Below are positions 1-16,000 of a stretch of DNA of 64,000 bases, piece by piece. The stretch comes from Atherinomorus stipes. Lineage: Eukaryota > Chordata > Actinopteri > Atheriniformes > Atherinidae. The notes beneath the pieces were generated by a model that was not told where the DNA came from, searched no databases, and saw nothing but the letters and a program-made list of their open reading frames with translations. The stretch is from NCBI GenBank assembly GCA_023101725.1, contig JALJCO010007119.1:1-64000 (forward strand), in the 5' to 3' direction. How positions within the stretch are numbered: the stretch's first letter is position 1; each line of letters begins with the position of its first letter. The translations under genes were made by a program, and so were the position numbers.

Positions 1-1087
1 GTAGGCCGTTGCAGATCTGCATGTTGGATGTGAAAGCAGCCTAGCTTTTTAACTAGAATTTTAGTAGAAAAAGGCTGAACTAGGAGCAATTAAGCCCATT
101 TAAATAAATAAAATATAAGGTTCTTTTATCTACTTTATTGACGTTACACTTTTTTTTTTTAGCAGGAAAAAAACAAAAAAAATGGATTTATGAGAATAAA
201 TCAGTGTTTTAACTTGTTAGAGCAATTAATGATAATTTGGAGCTTACTTGTGTCAACACTAATGTCTACAGAATTAAATATGGGTCCAATAGGCTGGTAA
301 ATATCCAGTTTATCTCATGCATAAATGTCTATTTTATATTTCTCTTCATTCTTGACAAAATGATGTAAAATAAAAATACATTTGTGACTTTGTGAAGCAA
401 TAAGATTTTCTCATCATTATGCTCTATTAGAAAATTTGCTCCCATTTGTCAAACAAGAGCTTGATGTCATGACTCAGAATGAAGCACAACTTTATTGTTT
501 AAAGCATACTACAGCCTTTGTTATGCAAAACTGCAAAAGTCCCACTGAGACACCCCACAACTAGCAACTGTTTCAATAGTCTATTGAAACACAAATGCAG
601 ACTGAAAGAAAGATGAAGGGGAGAGCATAGGCAAAATCATACATTTATGTTAAGGGGCTGGCAAACATTTTGAATCTATTTGGATAAGCCTATATTAACC
701 CACTTCATAAATATAACCCAACAGCTTTTTAGCTGTGAGATAATGTGTAAAAACAGAGTCAGGCATTTGGGAACAGGGTCTTCACTGTTGCATGTTTCAT
801 TTTCCAAATGTTGGTATGAGAATATATCCCAAGTAAATGAAAGCTTGCATTTGCACAAAAAACTGAGAAAAAACCCCCCCATGAAACTAAAAATTGATTT
901 ATTAATCCACATTCTGAACATCTGGGTCAACACTTCCCTGATATTCTCTCCTAAAATCTCATCTTTTAGTCTTAGCATGAATCATTTAAATCCGAGTATG
1001 AGGCCACAACTTCTCTGAGTCACTCCCTTGACTGTGCTTTAAAATCTATCACAACCAGGCAAGAATGAGTGATAAAGCTGTACTTAC
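1..1087 (-). other. kcnh4 intron 4 (incomplete)
   Basis: Sequence downstream of the exon 4 donor (GTAAGTAC directly left of 1088). No further channel exon is recognisable on the minus strand down to position 1, so the exon for the first membrane segment lies outside the window. Two overlapping short open frames at about 676-1018 on opposite strands match no family I know and look accidental. Confidence 0.6.
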
Positions 1088-4000
1088 TCCACTCAGGTTG
1101 ACGTCTCCTTTTGCCTCCTCTGGAGAAGTGGCTGCTCAGCTGGTATAGCATAGTGCGTCCACACTTCCTGGCCTCCCTGAAGCGAGAGTTACTCTTCCTC
1201 CTGTGCCTTTTGTCCTCTGAAACTGTCATTGAATCACAGTCATTTTAAAGGAGCAAGGAAAGATAACACCTGGAGAGAGGTTTGTCTCATTTTTCCGGTT
1301 GTATTTAACAAGTAGGAAAGGGAAAGAAAACCTCTCGCATGCACCCGACTTGAACTGCATTTCATTCAAACAAAATGACAAGTCTCCTCTGGCAGAGAGG
1401 TTGGTCTAGGTGGCAGACCGTGTTCATGTTCCACTTGAAGCCCCACTGCTGCTCAAATTAAACTCCACATTGAAAAATATTGCCTGAGTTCAGCGAGCGA
1501 ATGCCAGACCAAAACAAAACTACTGGGGAGGATGTGACAGTGATGAACAGGAGTACACAGAGAAAATGAAAGCCGGGGGTCTGCTCATAAATCATGTACA
1601 CAGTAAACATATAATGGGAGTTTTCTGGAAATGGAGCATGTTGCTCACCGTCCCTCTTGCTGGCGTGGTGTCCCCTTCCGTAGGTGTCGGTGATGTCCTT
1701 GAATGAGAAGAGGAAGAGAACCATTTCGCCCTTCTCATTCTTTATGGGCACGATGTCTAACAGACACCAGAAGGCCACACCTGGAGCAAAACCAGAAATG
1801 TCCACGTGGTAAATGAGTCCTTTCATCTTCACTTGAACAATGACGGCAAATGCTCAACAAACAAGTGTGTACATAACAAGATAGTTGCTTAGAGACTTCA
1901 CACTTCAACTTGAAATCTATCATAACAATAAAGTAAATAAATTGTAAATAAATTTACAAGGGATATTTAAAACACCTCTGTGGCATGAAGATGGTCTGGG
2001 TTTATATTTTTTCATTCTCTGTGGATGTTGGTCATATTTTCACTACCCTTTCATCATTTTGCATCTTTTTGACAGTTTTATTATGCTTTTGTGATCATCT
2101 TTTATCTTTGTGTTGTTAGCTTGGATTTTGTGATAACTTGTTTGACCTCAAGAAGATGATTGTCACTCGTCTAGCATCACCTCTGCTCATCTATTTCTGA
2201 TTAATTTAGCTTTTTAGGCATGTAACTTTGTTCTCACTATGCCTGAACCCTGGATTCTTGTCAAGAATTGCATATCCTTGCTAAAGATACACTTCAAATA
2301 AGATCTGGATCATGTTCTAAAGCATTGGTTTTCACCCTCGTGTGGGTTGCGTGATAATTTCAGGGGGTCGCCAGATCAAAAAAAAAAATTGGAGCTTACA
2401 TTTATGAAAGGGATTTGGGACTTTGGGGATATCAATATAAACACATTGTTGCAAAGTGATTAATCTGTGAAAATAACACATCCATTTCTTAATTATTGCA
2501 TAAATAATAAGTTATTGTTAGAACCATGTTAAAAATCCAAATTAGGCATTAGCAAGAGAAGCTAATTGTGGGCATGAAGATGCCTTGTCACAGCAGTGAA
2601 CCAGTCCACCAGAAAATATTTATCCCCCTTATTTATAGTTTCTGATTTCAAGCCATAAAAATATTTTTTTCTTTTATCAATGAGTGTCCAGAAATAAAGT
2701 TGTTACATTCTAAAAATCAGAAATTGTCCCTGTTTGGAGAGACTTTACCCTCCTTATTTATGGAGATTCAGACAGTTTCTAAGAGTTACATTAAGAGGAT
2801 GACCACGGGATAACCCATTAGATATTATTGCACAATTAACCACTCAGTCATTAAGGGGGTTAACCAAAGTATGTCATTTTGGGGGGCGTTGCTCAAAAAG
2901 TGTGAAAACCTCTGTTCTAAAAGATTGTGCATAAAGTAAAAGAGCAAATCAGAAGAGAGGATGGACATAACAAGTCAGAGCAGGATGGAGCACCACACAT
3001 GCTAGATTTTACTGTACCAATAAGGCAGGCTCATTAGCAAACCTGCAAAATCTATTCTCTGCTACAAAACAGATGTTTCACATCCTCTGTAGCATACCAA
3101 GTGTGATTGTGTGTCAGACAAGAGGAGACTGAAAAAGGAATATTGATGATGATGTTTTTGCACAGTAGCTTTATATACTGTAACTTTGGGGGGGTGCATC
3201 AGTCTTAGTTTTACAGATATTACCTTACTGTTACTTATTCCCCTGTCAAAAACATGAAGATTAAATACAAATGCATTTAGCTATAGTAGAGATTTGGCAA
3301 TCCATCGGCATCATTAGTGGCTAAAACACTCTGAAGCTGTGGGTTTGGGTATCTGTTGGATAAACTTAATCCTGTGTGGCAGCTAGAGAGGCTTATACAC
3401 TACTGTATGTTCTCCTCTCATGCATGACAACATATCTTCAGCTCAAGACTTCCTGGAGGATTAGCTAAAAGTTAAAAGGAAGGAGTTAAATTCCAGGCAG
3501 TATGTACAGGGCTTTGTCCTGCATTAAGAAAGCATGATTAGCTGTGGAAATATGCATGAGAAAACAAGTGGAAGCTTGTTACTGTCAGCACACTACTTCA
3601 GCACGTCCCCAGCGCCTTTTCCAATACGGATGAAGGAATTATTAATAAGAATTATATGCTGATTTTCACCTTTTCTAAATGAGATTGTTTTGTTTTTTTA
3701 CATTAATCATGAATGCAGAGTAACACCAACTCTGTGAAAGAGCACGTGCTGAGCTGCTGCTTAAAATTCTGCATTCATAATTCAACCAAAACAGTCTAAA
3801 AATAAATGCACTCCTCGTGATTTTGGGAGCAAAATAGAGTTTAATAATGACCTGATCAAACCATAACAGTGTAGTAAATAAAATAATCAGATCAGCTAAA
3901 TGGCAGAAATGTTATCTGCTCATTCACCTTTTTACCTTTTGAAAGATGGAAACAATTACATGGGCTCTATATGTTATGTATAACCACTTCGATTTCTTCC

Positions 4001-7000
4001 TCCCACGTCTTCTTTTCTATTTACGCACCATTCTTCTTGTAAAAGTGAACCTCGGCCTGGTATTCTTCCCGGCCCTCCAGAGCCTTCTCCATCTGCTGGG
4101 CCACATGCTCGCTGGTGTCGGCCCCATACAGGAAGCGGCAGGTGCAGTTCTTCTGCATCACCTCGGTTCTGGTGAAGCCCGTCAGTTCACAGAAGCCATC
4201 TGAGCAGTAAACGATGGGGTAGCCGCGGTGGCCCTGGGCATTACCCAGCAGGAAATTACTGTCTGTAATAGGGATGTGAGAAGATGAACAGGCGTAAGAA
4301 GATGAGGCAAAATTTTTACTTTATCACAAAGGTTAGTTTTGTAGCAAAACTGCTTATTCTAAACCTCAAATCTGTCTGGAAGCTTGCAAAAAAATGTCAG
4401 GTGCATCATGTTTTAGTAATATTTGGTACTTAATCTCTCTTATTTTTTAAATTTTTTTAATTTACACTTTAATCAAAGTCTGTTTAGCTATTTGAACTTG
4501 TGTCAAAGCTCTTTAAAGTTTACAAATTCAAAGTAAACATGAATTCAACTTTGCTTGACTCAATTATGGGCTAAATTCATTTCCCCAGGCCATCGTCGTC
4601 AGATTTCTGAACTGAGTTATGCTCTTGGTGCCAGTCAGGGCCTGTGTGGGCAGTTGAAAGAACTGGCATGGTGGGCTGCAGATGGTAAGATGGAAAAAAG
4701 CTAACTTAATTAATTTCCATGTAACTCCAGGCACATTTTGTTGATGTGATCCCAGAGCGGACTTGACCCTGAAATTTAGAATCTGTTTAAACTATAGAGA
4801 AGTGAATGACAGTAAAAAGAAGCGGTGCAATACAAAAAAAAAAAAACACAAAATATAATTCCCATGTCTCTTCACCTGCTTATTTTTTGCTCACTGCATC
4901 AAACTGTATGTTTTCTTGATAAACCTGTGAAATAGAACTTTTATGAAGTGATGCAGATCCATACGTGCAGATGTTAATTTACAGCAGTGTTCAGACTTTT
5001 ATGTGTTGGGTTTACACTTTGTTTGGAGTATATTCACCACCAAAATGTTTTTTTTCTGCCTTTCCTTTGGTCTGTCTTTCAGCACCATGGACAGCTCTCA
5101 TTACTGAGTCATGTGGACTGTTCTGCACCAGTGCTTTGTTCTCAGATTCCACACCAGCAACTCCAGGCTTCATCACCCAAAGTTATTCAGCATGATTACA
5201 TAAATTAATCCATTAATCCAGATGATAGACGTCACACAGTTTTCAGGATGTTGATGAAGTGTCACTTTTTTTGTGGGAAAATTATATTAGCCATGATATT
5301 ATATATATATATATATATATATATGTATACTGTATATATAAATGCATATATGGCTGAATTTAACTCCATGTGTCCAGTGTATAGTGCACAGTCAGAAAAA
5401 AATTAGAATGTTTATTTATTTTCTTTTATATTACTATTCATGTTGTTTTTTTAACTAGCATTACTGCATACATGTGCATAGGTTACTGCCAGTTAATTCT
5501 ATTGTCTACACACCTGCACTTCTTTTATTCTCTCTTTAATCTTATTATAATTGTCCAATTTCAAATCTTTAGCTTTTTAATCACTGCTGAAACAACTGGA
5601 ATTTCCCCTGACGTGGGACTAATAAGAAAAGGACTAACTGTCAACATAAACTCAACTTGGAGTCTTGAAGAGTTCTCTAGTTAAGGAAAATCTCATAGTT
5701 TTGATTCGGATTTCATCCCTGTCTTTGTGGGAGGCCTTTTTAGACAATCTTTGATTTTAGCTGAATTGCTTGTTTTGCAAAAGATAAAATGTAGTTTGCT
5801 TTTAACTTTCAAATTATATAATATTCAACCTATTTAATTGTTTTTACTGCCTCTAATGATCACATGGACCTCTGATGAGGATTATTAATCATTTGAACCA
5901 ACTAAAATACTGTAGTTGAAAACTCTGCTGCAAGTAGACATGGCTCTATTTGGATGTGATTAGCTTTTGATATAAAAGATTATTTTATTCTGTCTCGGTA
6001 GAGAGTTGCAGCCTCTGACTGCTCTTATTGCAGCGCCTGACGTTTTGGACTGATAGAAAGTGGCATGAAAAGACTAAATGGCAGCTGACAGCTTGAGGTA
6101 AAATAATCTTACATAACTTGACCAACACGTGTCATGAAGCTTGTAAATGAAGCTTGCAGTATGTTGTCCAGATTGTGTTACGTTGTCCCATTAGACAGAT
6201 ATTCTCAAACTTATCAGATGAGCAGAAGCATTTGTTCAGGATGACCTTTTCATTTGATGGTGATGTAAAACTAGCTCCACAGAGTTTTCTTTCTGGCTTT
6301 GTGTCTCAAGGATTCTGCAACTTATTGATCCTAAAAGTCTCATTATTTAGGCAGTTTTACTTTTTTGTTGTTGTTGTTCAACAAGATTTCAAACTTTGGT
6401 TACATCATCATTATGAAAACATTAAAAATGTGCAAAAAGATATTCCAAAAGATATTCCCAGTCAAAAAATAGAGTAATAAAAAAATGGATTAAAACCTCC
6501 CACCTAAATCTATCTTTAGGTAGAGTGCAGTTTTATATTTAAGGAATATTTATTCACAAATGTCCGCTAATTCTTTGTCTAAGTCACATCTGAGAATTCA
6601 ACTCCAACATGAAATAACTGACTCCTCTGCTGCTTGATAGAAAACATCAGCGCAAACTTTGTGATTTCCGCTGATCCACAGAGAGTGAGCCTGAGAAGAA
6701 AGAATATTAAACATCTGCTACTGTGCTTTCTGTGATCTAGCACTGTAATTGGCCGGGCTGAGCGGAAAGCAGTCCATAGGGGATGTCTTTTCTGAGCGGT
6801 GACAACCTTTCCTGAGTGCGCAGTGAGCAGCAACTAAACTGTCACTGTGGAATTATAGAGACAGGCATTAGTCAGATCCATCAACAGGGAGAGGAGGTTT
6901 AATGCTTGTGCTATGCTTTTCCTTCTCCCTTGACTTCAACATGAAAAAAGACATATTTCTGTTCTACGGTCCACTGCAGATCTTTTCAAATGTGGGTTTC

Positions 7001-10000
7001 AGGAAAAGAAACTGCATGAAGCTTTTTTGTAGGAAAAGTCACGACCCTGAAACTCTGTGTCTACCTTTACACATCTTCGGTGTACAGATCGCCCCAGAAA
7101 AAAAGGCTGAACAACATGTGATCTCCTGCTGAAAAGGAGAAAAAAAGCCCTTTATTTCATGTTCTATAAATTTCTGACACCCAACTCGGTGAGCCAGCAA
7201 GTGCTGGAGAGCACCGCATTCATCTCTGGTTTATGTAATGTTAACCTAAGAATAGGCGCATCTCTAGTCAGCATCCTTAAATCGGTTCTTTAAACAGGTC
7301 AAAGGCAGGTGCAGTCATAAATCATTTCACAAGGATGTCTTAAAACTAAAGAGCCATGAAGGAAAAACTTTTGTGCTGTGTTTGATGTTCCTCCTCTGGA
7401 TGGAGGAGCATGATTCAGAGAACTTTCTGAGTTATCTGAATCACCATCATTTGCTTCAAATGAATGAAATCTGAAGCAGTTTAGATTTTAGTTAGAGTGA
7501 AATGCAACTGAGGGAACATTTCTAGAAATTCAGAGATGTTGTTTTTGCTAAGAGTTGGACCAGATGATGCTGATGTCACAGCAGCACAGCAAGGTCCGGG
7601 AATATACTTGACTTAAATGATGTGTTTGTGTGGTTCTAATGGCTGACTCATGCATGTTGCATCTGTTTGGAGCATTAAGGGCACATCTTTAGAAATTAAA
7701 ACTTCACACGCACACACAGTGTGCAGGGGGGTAACAGGGAAGGCGTAGGGGCCAATGTGACCATATGTCTAAAGTGATTTAATCAGGAACTGCACATTTA
7801 TGATACTTGCCCTGTTGCTTCCTCAGTTAGCTCCATTCTTAACATTTAAAGCCTCCAAATCCTAAAGATGTAGACAATTTGAATGTGTCTGGTGTATCCA
7901 CATGTGGAAACCTTTTTATAAAAAGTGTTTTGGTAAGTTTAAGAGCTAATTGTTTTAGCTGGGAAACCAGTTGCATTAGTGTGTTGTTTAAAAGCAAATC
8001 CACCAGAGCTTCGTAGCTTGTACAGTATTCAATAACTAATCATCTTATAAGCTTATCATAAAGATAATTTCACAGTTGCCTTTAAAGTGTAGCATCACCT
8101 AAGGTTGGAAAAGGGTCATGGATAATGCTTACATATATATATGTGTATAATCTTTTATAACATGACATGTTACATGGGGAGATTTCAAGGAAGAAGTCAG
8201 TCTCTTATAAAAATTGATTAATTTCTGTAAATGCTAAGAAAATTAGCATTGTTGATTATTTTGTTTCTTAGCACAAAAACCTTAAACCTTTATGAAAGGA
8301 AAGGAGATCATTTTATGCTCAATTTATTGGGGCACATCACTCAATGTAACACTGTTTTCTACAGCTTTAGTAATTGTGGTTTATATAAATAAACAGGAAA
8401 AAATGTGGCAGGAAATGAAAGAAAGTGGGCCGTTATCGACTACAGTGTAGCTCACTTTTGTTGCTTTTTCTGTCCGTTTTGAATGATGATGCAAAATTGT
8501 TTAACACGTTTTTATACCAAGAAGATAGCCTCTGTGAAATAATGGCAAAGTGCTTCTCATGCCATCAGTGGAAATACCTGAACAATTGTATTTTCTGGTA
8601 CAACATTACATCTTAGTGTAAGTGCAGTGCTGTCTTTGTCTAAAACCTTGAGAGATCTCTTACCATCTCTCCTTTACCCCACAATGTTGTCCAAGAAGTC
8701 AAGAAAAAGTGCTAATAGTATTGCTAAAAGGACAATAGTATCTGTTTTTTCAACAGTAGGACAGTGCCTGCAGCAGTCGTCTTCTCCTGAAAGAAAATGA
8801 AAACCAACAAAGACGAAATGAGCTCTTTAAGATGTATTGAAATCTTGAAAAGGAGAGGAAAAACTTAAACCTTTCATTCTTTGAAAAAAATAAACACAAG
8901 CTCATGCTTCCTTTAGTTTGTACAGGAACATATTTATTTCTCTTCTAATAATTTTATAGACAAGCAGTTTAGAGCCCACATAACGCACGTTATAAACACT
9001 TTGAGTATGTCCATGTGTGTTATTGTGACAATGCCTCAATTCTCAGGCTGTAATCCTCTCAGGGATATTGCTTCGAGTGGCCGCTCAGCTGCTCCAGCTT
9101 CCTTAATTACACATCTGTGCTGACTCGCTACGACTGTAATCTGACATGATGATGCTACATGCTAGCCCACTACTTCTACAAATAACATGCAGCCTGCATT
9201 GTGTCCATGTGATACAAGTTTTTCTGTATATAAGACAGATGAAGCCCATGAGGCATGGCCAGCAGCTAATTACCACCCAGCAGCACATAATTACTTATTG
9301 TGGTAGGGAGAGTTTGAGAGCACAAGGTGGCTTGGACTTGCAAAGGAAAAGGTCACTGGTAAGGTAAAGAGGTAAAGATGCATGATAATGTAATGAATCA
9401 ATCCTTTATTGTTTGATCTTAGTTACTATGCAACAATGCAACGAAGCACACAGACATTAGTGTCTGTATTTGTGCCTTTTCTGTAAAAATTCCGCAAAGG
9501 TTGTGAAGACAGCAGCTAGATGCACCTTATCCCAGTGCAAAGTGCTTCACAAAGCCTCACACCCACTAACACCTAAAATCACATAAGCGATGGAGGCGCA
9601 GCTGTCATGTAAGGTAGAGACCTGCACGTTAGAAGCAGTTTATTTCAGTGTCTTGCTCAAAACAAACAAAAAACATGCACCTTGGGATTCCACCACCAAC
9701 TTTGTGATCACTGAGGTTTCATCTGAGGACTTTGCCCTTTTCAAAAACATTAGAACTTCGCTACCTGTGAAAGCTATAACACTGGCTCAAAAAAAAAAAA
9801 AAAAAAAAAAAAACTGAACTGAACTGAAAAAAAAAAAAAAACAGAAAGGGGCGCAGCTACAAAAAAGGGGTTAATCTATGTTGTGCCACCTGCCTGCAGA
9901 GCTTTAGTCTCTTCAGTTACCCATTAAGACCTGTTCATCAGTTGGGTAACAGTGAGCTCCATAAGGTTCAGTCTGACAGGCCTCCCTGTCTACCTGCTTG

Positions 10001-13000
10001 ATTCTTTGGTTGCCTTTTAACAGGGAAGTTTAGGGAGAAAATAAAGCTGCTTCTTATCTTTGCCTGCAGCTGCTTTGTGGTTACGTTGCCCCACAGGGTG
10101 AACATTGCTGTCAGTGTGAAAACGCTGCCGGGGAGGTCATGTTTGGGAGTTGAGCGAGGCGTGTGTGTGTACAGGATAGGCATACGTACATGCTGTAGCA
10201 CATAACACACACGTAATGGTTATTGTTCCGGTATGATACTGGAAGCTCTGGTTGTCTTCCTAGGAGACAACAAATACATGAGCAGAGATGAGCCCGTGCA
10301 GCCTGAGTCTGACCTTTGACTCCTGAGGAAGTCCCCTTAGAAATCAAAAGACAGTTGACATGAACAGATAATATTAAATATTTATTACATCAATACATCA
10401 AAACATGACAACACAAAGTGTAAACATCAGCTTAGATGCACACACACACACACTTTCTAACATTTCCTTTGGGGAAACAGGAACACTCGCTGACATTGCT
10501 ATGAGCCAAATGCTGTGCTGTGTGTGATAAGCTACTCTGACAACTTGATTACAGTAGAACAGAAGTTGGGGGGAGTGGATATGACTCAGGTGTGTAAATT
10601 TCACAGGATGTATTGGATTAAAATCAACATTCTGCTCTATAAATATCAAAGTCAAGCACAATCCAATTGATATTTAGAAATATATTAAAAAAAAAAAAAA
10701 AAGTCATCCAATGTCACTTGTCTGGAGATGTAACAAAAACTCCCTGATGAGTAGATATAAAGCTTAGTCGCTGCATTGGTTATTATCTAGATGACGGCAC
10801 GTGTAATCCCAGCAGAGTTGTTCATCTATCAGCATGACGCCGTTTTCCATGAGGACAGTGAAAACAAGGAACAGGGACAGTTTGGATGTCGCGTCTAAGG
10901 AATGATGTGACAAATAACTTGGACTTATCATGGCAGAGATCCATCCAATGACTACTGTCCTTGTCCCAGTATGAGTGGGGAATAAAGTCAATATGTCTCG
11001 CACAGCAACACTGTAAGCGCTGCGAAAAAACACAGAACATTATGCTTCTTCTAATTTTCTCTTTCATAGATTATCATACATGCAAGTATAACAGAATTCA
11101 CTCCAAACACCTGAATGGTGATTTAGGCAGGCATTCACACCAGGATAGCCCAGGGGACTCTGTTTAATTGGGCGGTAATTAATTAAAAAATTTTACACCC
11201 TCTGGTTTGGTTTGCATTCAAACTGCACTGAGTCTTAGATGCACTTGCAAATAGTCAAATTATGCTACAGTTAGAAAACCAAATATTACTGAAGCATAGC
11301 AATAGTCTGGCAATGCCTAATGTGACCGCAAGTAGATGCAGGATTTTAATGGGCTGCTTTTCAGTTTCTGACACATCTAGCTGTATGAGAAAAGCAACAG
11401 AGGATCATGTGAAAGAGCAGCTGTGTTGGTAAATGAGTTGTATTAATGTACATTTTTTTATTTTGAAATGCAAGAATTTGGAACTTAAAGGTTTGCAGGA
11501 GATATTCAACCCCCAACTATATAATCGGGATGTATTAGTCTGGTTTTCAAAGCTTCAATTGTGTACAATTTATTCAATTAACGGACACATTTACTTGCAC
11601 TTGCAATCTATTTTTTTTATTTATTCATCCATTCTCTTTTGCTTTTCAGGGAGCCTCTTTTTTCTAGTGCTTGTAAATGGTCTAAATGTTAGTCATACCA
11701 GCATGGAGGTGCAACATGGCTGAGTGATTGACAAAGAGGATGAGTAGATATATTCATTCAAAATTAGTATAAAAAAATCCAACGACTGTCAATTTCCAAC
11801 AATTCTACTTGAAAGGAGCTGTATCATGCTTTTCAAACATTCCAAAAGTCAACTACAGGCATATATAAGCTAAATATGTTCCCCTCAGCACTACAGAAAC
11901 TAATCTGGTGTTAAATATTAGGGTTTTTTTCATGTGTCTAATTTCCAACACGGAAGTAAGACGGCTGACTGCACTGAGACACCAAAGCTCTCGACTAATC
12001 TTGGCATGTTTTACGCCCATTTCATGACGTCACCCCAAAACAGACACCAATTCTGAAGGGTCACAGAATTTGTTTTAGCACCACCTTCGTCACTCACGTG
12101 GACTGATTTGCTCTGACAGGCACTGTGAGCAGTAAGGTCTTATATGGACAGGTTTCCTAATCAAGTCAAACCAGTTAAATTAAACACAGCTGGACTCCAA
12201 TGAAGGAGTTGAACCATCTCAAGGAGGATCAGAAGAAATGGACACCCTGTGAGTTAAATATGAGTGTCACTGCAAAAGGTCTGAATACTTTTGACCGTGT
12301 AATATTTCAGTTTTTCTTTTTTAATAAATTGACAAAAATTTCTAAATTTTTGATTTTCTGTCATGATGGGGTGCTGGGTGTACATTAATGAGAAATAAAA
12401 TGATTTCTTAAATTTTTTTATTTTAGCAAATGGCTGCAATGAAACAGAGAGTAAAAAGTTTAAAGAGCTCTGAATACTTTCCGTACCCACTGTAAAAAGA
12501 AATTAAACATTGGCATATTTAGTGGTTCTTCTATATTTGATGATGTAGTTATCCTATTAAGTTATACATAATTTTATTTTTTTAATCTATTGTTTCCATT
12601 TTTGATGCAAAAGAAAAAAGTTCAAAAACATAAAAAGCTAAGCTGCATTTTATCAGATGTCATAGACAAAGATTTTCTAAATAAATATGCTAATGTTCTA
12701 TTATATGTTTTTTGGCTACTATCTTATATTAAAAAAAACAATTTCATTCCTTTTTTACATTAAATGACGGACAAATGTATTAGAGAGTGTAATAAATGTA
12801 TTTTTAAGTATTCCTATAGAAAGTTATTGGGGTCATAAATCACCCCACTCCGTCATATATATTTGTACAAAATGGATGGATGGATGGATGTGTATGTATG
12901 TATACGTATACAAAATCACCTATACAGTAGGCTAATCCTTTAACCCCTTAAGCAATGCACTTTGGGTTACAGCTATGCTTGTAAAATGCTACATAAATTA

Positions 13001-16000
13001 AGTTAAACTGGGCTTAGCTGTGTATGAATATGAGTATATGGATGAAAATTAGCATAAGAGATTATTGAGAAAGAATTTAAGAATCCCATTTCATACAACT
13101 TCTAGTTCTACAAAATATTTCCAGAATTGACTTTTGTGGGTGCCGTTGCCACTTAATAATAATAATTTTAAGATGGTTGTGATATCAGAAATCATCCGCG
13201 CCTCAAAATTAGATTTAAGTTGAGAGGTTAAAGAAAAACTACAGCTCAGCATTATTCTAGCAATGAAGCTCAAAGATCTGATTAAATTAGCAAATTACAA
13301 TCAAATAAGAAAAGATACTACTGTTGCTGCAGGATGAAGGCCGCGAGGTGAAAAAGGACTGCAGCTGCACAACGGACATACGTCGCTTGTTTTGAAATGT
13401 GCCCTTCTGAAACAAAAGACCAGCTGCTTTATAAATGTCCTTGATTTGAAAGCAAGTTCAAGTGTTTTCTCTTTAGCAGAGCATCTTTTAGAGTAGACAA
13501 AAGTGTTCAAGCATCATCCATGTCAAGTGGCGGGACCCTGTCACCCGGGCAACAGGAAGGAAGCTATTTTGAGCAGTGGGCACACTGCCACTCCTCGAGG
13601 AGCCGCAGCTTTGTGGTGGTTTGGAGAATGGCACAAACTGGCATGTTGTTGCAAAGACGTGTGTCCTGCTGCTGCCAACATGTTTTTAGTTTATTTTGTC
13701 AGCTGCTCAAAAGTGTTAAATTTTTAGATGCCATGAAAATGAAAATGCATAGGTGGGTAAAAGTGTAATTTCTAGTCAGGAGATTTTCTGAAATGCAATT
13801 GAAGTTTAAATCTGAGCTGTTTATGTGTACAGTATACAGCTTTTCAAGACTTACAAAAGATTTTTAGTTTATTGGATTAATCATATTTAGAAAATATTTT
13901 AAAATTTTAATTTTTAAGCCATTCAAGAAAAGTTGAGAGATAAGCAAAGGTGGATAAAAAAAGATCATCATTCAGGAAAACATCATTCTGGGAAATTTTG
14001 CAGCAATTGGATTAATTGGTGGCCAGTGTGGGTGACAGGACTGGGTATAAAAGAAGCATCTACCAACAGCTTAGTCTCCTCATGCCAGGGTGGGTCGTAG
14101 CTTGCCACCTTGTACAAATTTTATCAGAGAATCATTAATAGATAAGATGAAGATTTCCCAGTGCTATCCTGCATTGAATTTGTTGTTCAGCATCTACAGT
14201 ACACAATAATATGAAAAAGTTCACAGTAGTCTGAGGAAATCTATCTGCTTAAAGGACAAAGGTGGAATCAATTGCTGTATGCAGGTGATTCTCAAGCCCC
14301 AGGCAGCTCTGCATGAGAAACCATCATGCCAACACAATCAATATAGCAACATGAGCTTAAAAATACCTTATAAAACCGAATGGTCCACCACTGAATCATA
14401 AAATGTGACTTGAGACTCAATTACAAAGCCATATAACAGCTTAGTGCTGAAACACCATCTCAGATGGACACAAAGACAGTGGACATGTGTTCCTTGTTTA
14501 AATGAGTCTACATCTTAGTTGCTTTTGGAAAAAAGTTCAATGGGGTGAATGCACCCATACAAAGACCATCTGGGCTGATAACAGTAATGTTATGGGGGAG
14601 CATCAAGGTCCATGGCATAAATGATTTACACATGTTACGATTAATACTATTATCAATGTTACGGGATTCAACTTAGTTAGAAAAAAATTAAATGTATGTT
14701 TGTATATACTTGTGGTTTAGCAATATGTTGAAATCTGTCGTGCCAATAAAGCTTATTTGAATTGAATTTAAATACCATTGATGTAGATGCACACATTTGA
14801 ATTTTGGAGAGAATCTGCTACTTTTAAAGTGATATAGTCTTGAGGCAAGGTTTGTTATTATTTCAGGATATTGCCAGACTTTATCTTATACTACTCGCAT
14901 GGTTCCATCGATATAATGTGTTTGTGTGTGTGTGTGCGTGTACATCTCTAAGTGTGTTTTAGTGGCCTGCCTGCTCTGCAGATTTGTCTAATTTCGCAAA
15001 TATATGCTGCATCATGAGATGGAGCATCAGGCAATTGTGACTACTGACTGTTGAGAAGCTTGTTGTTTTATCCAAGGAAGAATGGATACATATTCATCTT
15101 TCAAAACTTTCTAATAAGCATCCTTAGTTGTAGATTGATTTAAAATGTTATTAAAAGAGAGTAATAACATACCGTATAATACAAACATCTTTTTCTCCCA
15201 ATATTTCTTAATACATTGGAGGTATCAATTTGAAAATCTATTTGTATTTTCTACATATATTGAAGTTGGTCAGTTAACAGAATGAACACTGGTTGTGTTG
15301 CTTTAAAAAAATGTAAAATGTTGAAAGATTACAAATGTAAGTTTTTAAAGCATTTTACAAAATTACCAATTCTCCTGAAAATGGAGGTTGTAGTATCATT
15401 TGGCAGTTAACATCATGTGGCTTATAGCAGTGTGTACTCAGTAACACAGCAACAAAAGCAAATGCTGCAGGACTGAAATGCCACAAAATGTGAATGAGTC
15501 TGCTGACACTTTGATACCCTAAAGCACACATGTTTGCAGGCATTATTGTCAATAATGATGAAAAAGAAACTAAAACTATATTATAAATGAAAATATTACA
15601 GATCATAGAGGTACTTAATGCAGTTAAGGCAAATGATAAATAGAAAAAATGTGTTACACATGAAAGGATTCTGAACTGAGATGGAAGGAGTCTTTTACTT
15701 CTCACTCTTTTCCACTGACAGGTCAGAACAGAGGGTAACCCTCTGGATTTGGCAGAAAGTCCATATTAAGCTCACAGACTAGCTGGGTGCATGAAAGAAT
15801 GACCCCATGCCTTTCAACCTCTCTCTCTGCAGGTTTTTTGTTTTTTCTCTGTTCTTGTCACACAAAATATTGCATAATTACTGTCATCCCCTGTTCATCT
15901 CTAGATAGCACAACGATAAAAAATCTATGTCACAATGTTTATGTTTCCAGGTGGAACTGACACCCAGAATCAGTGCAAGTCCACAAGTCCAGTTCAGGCT

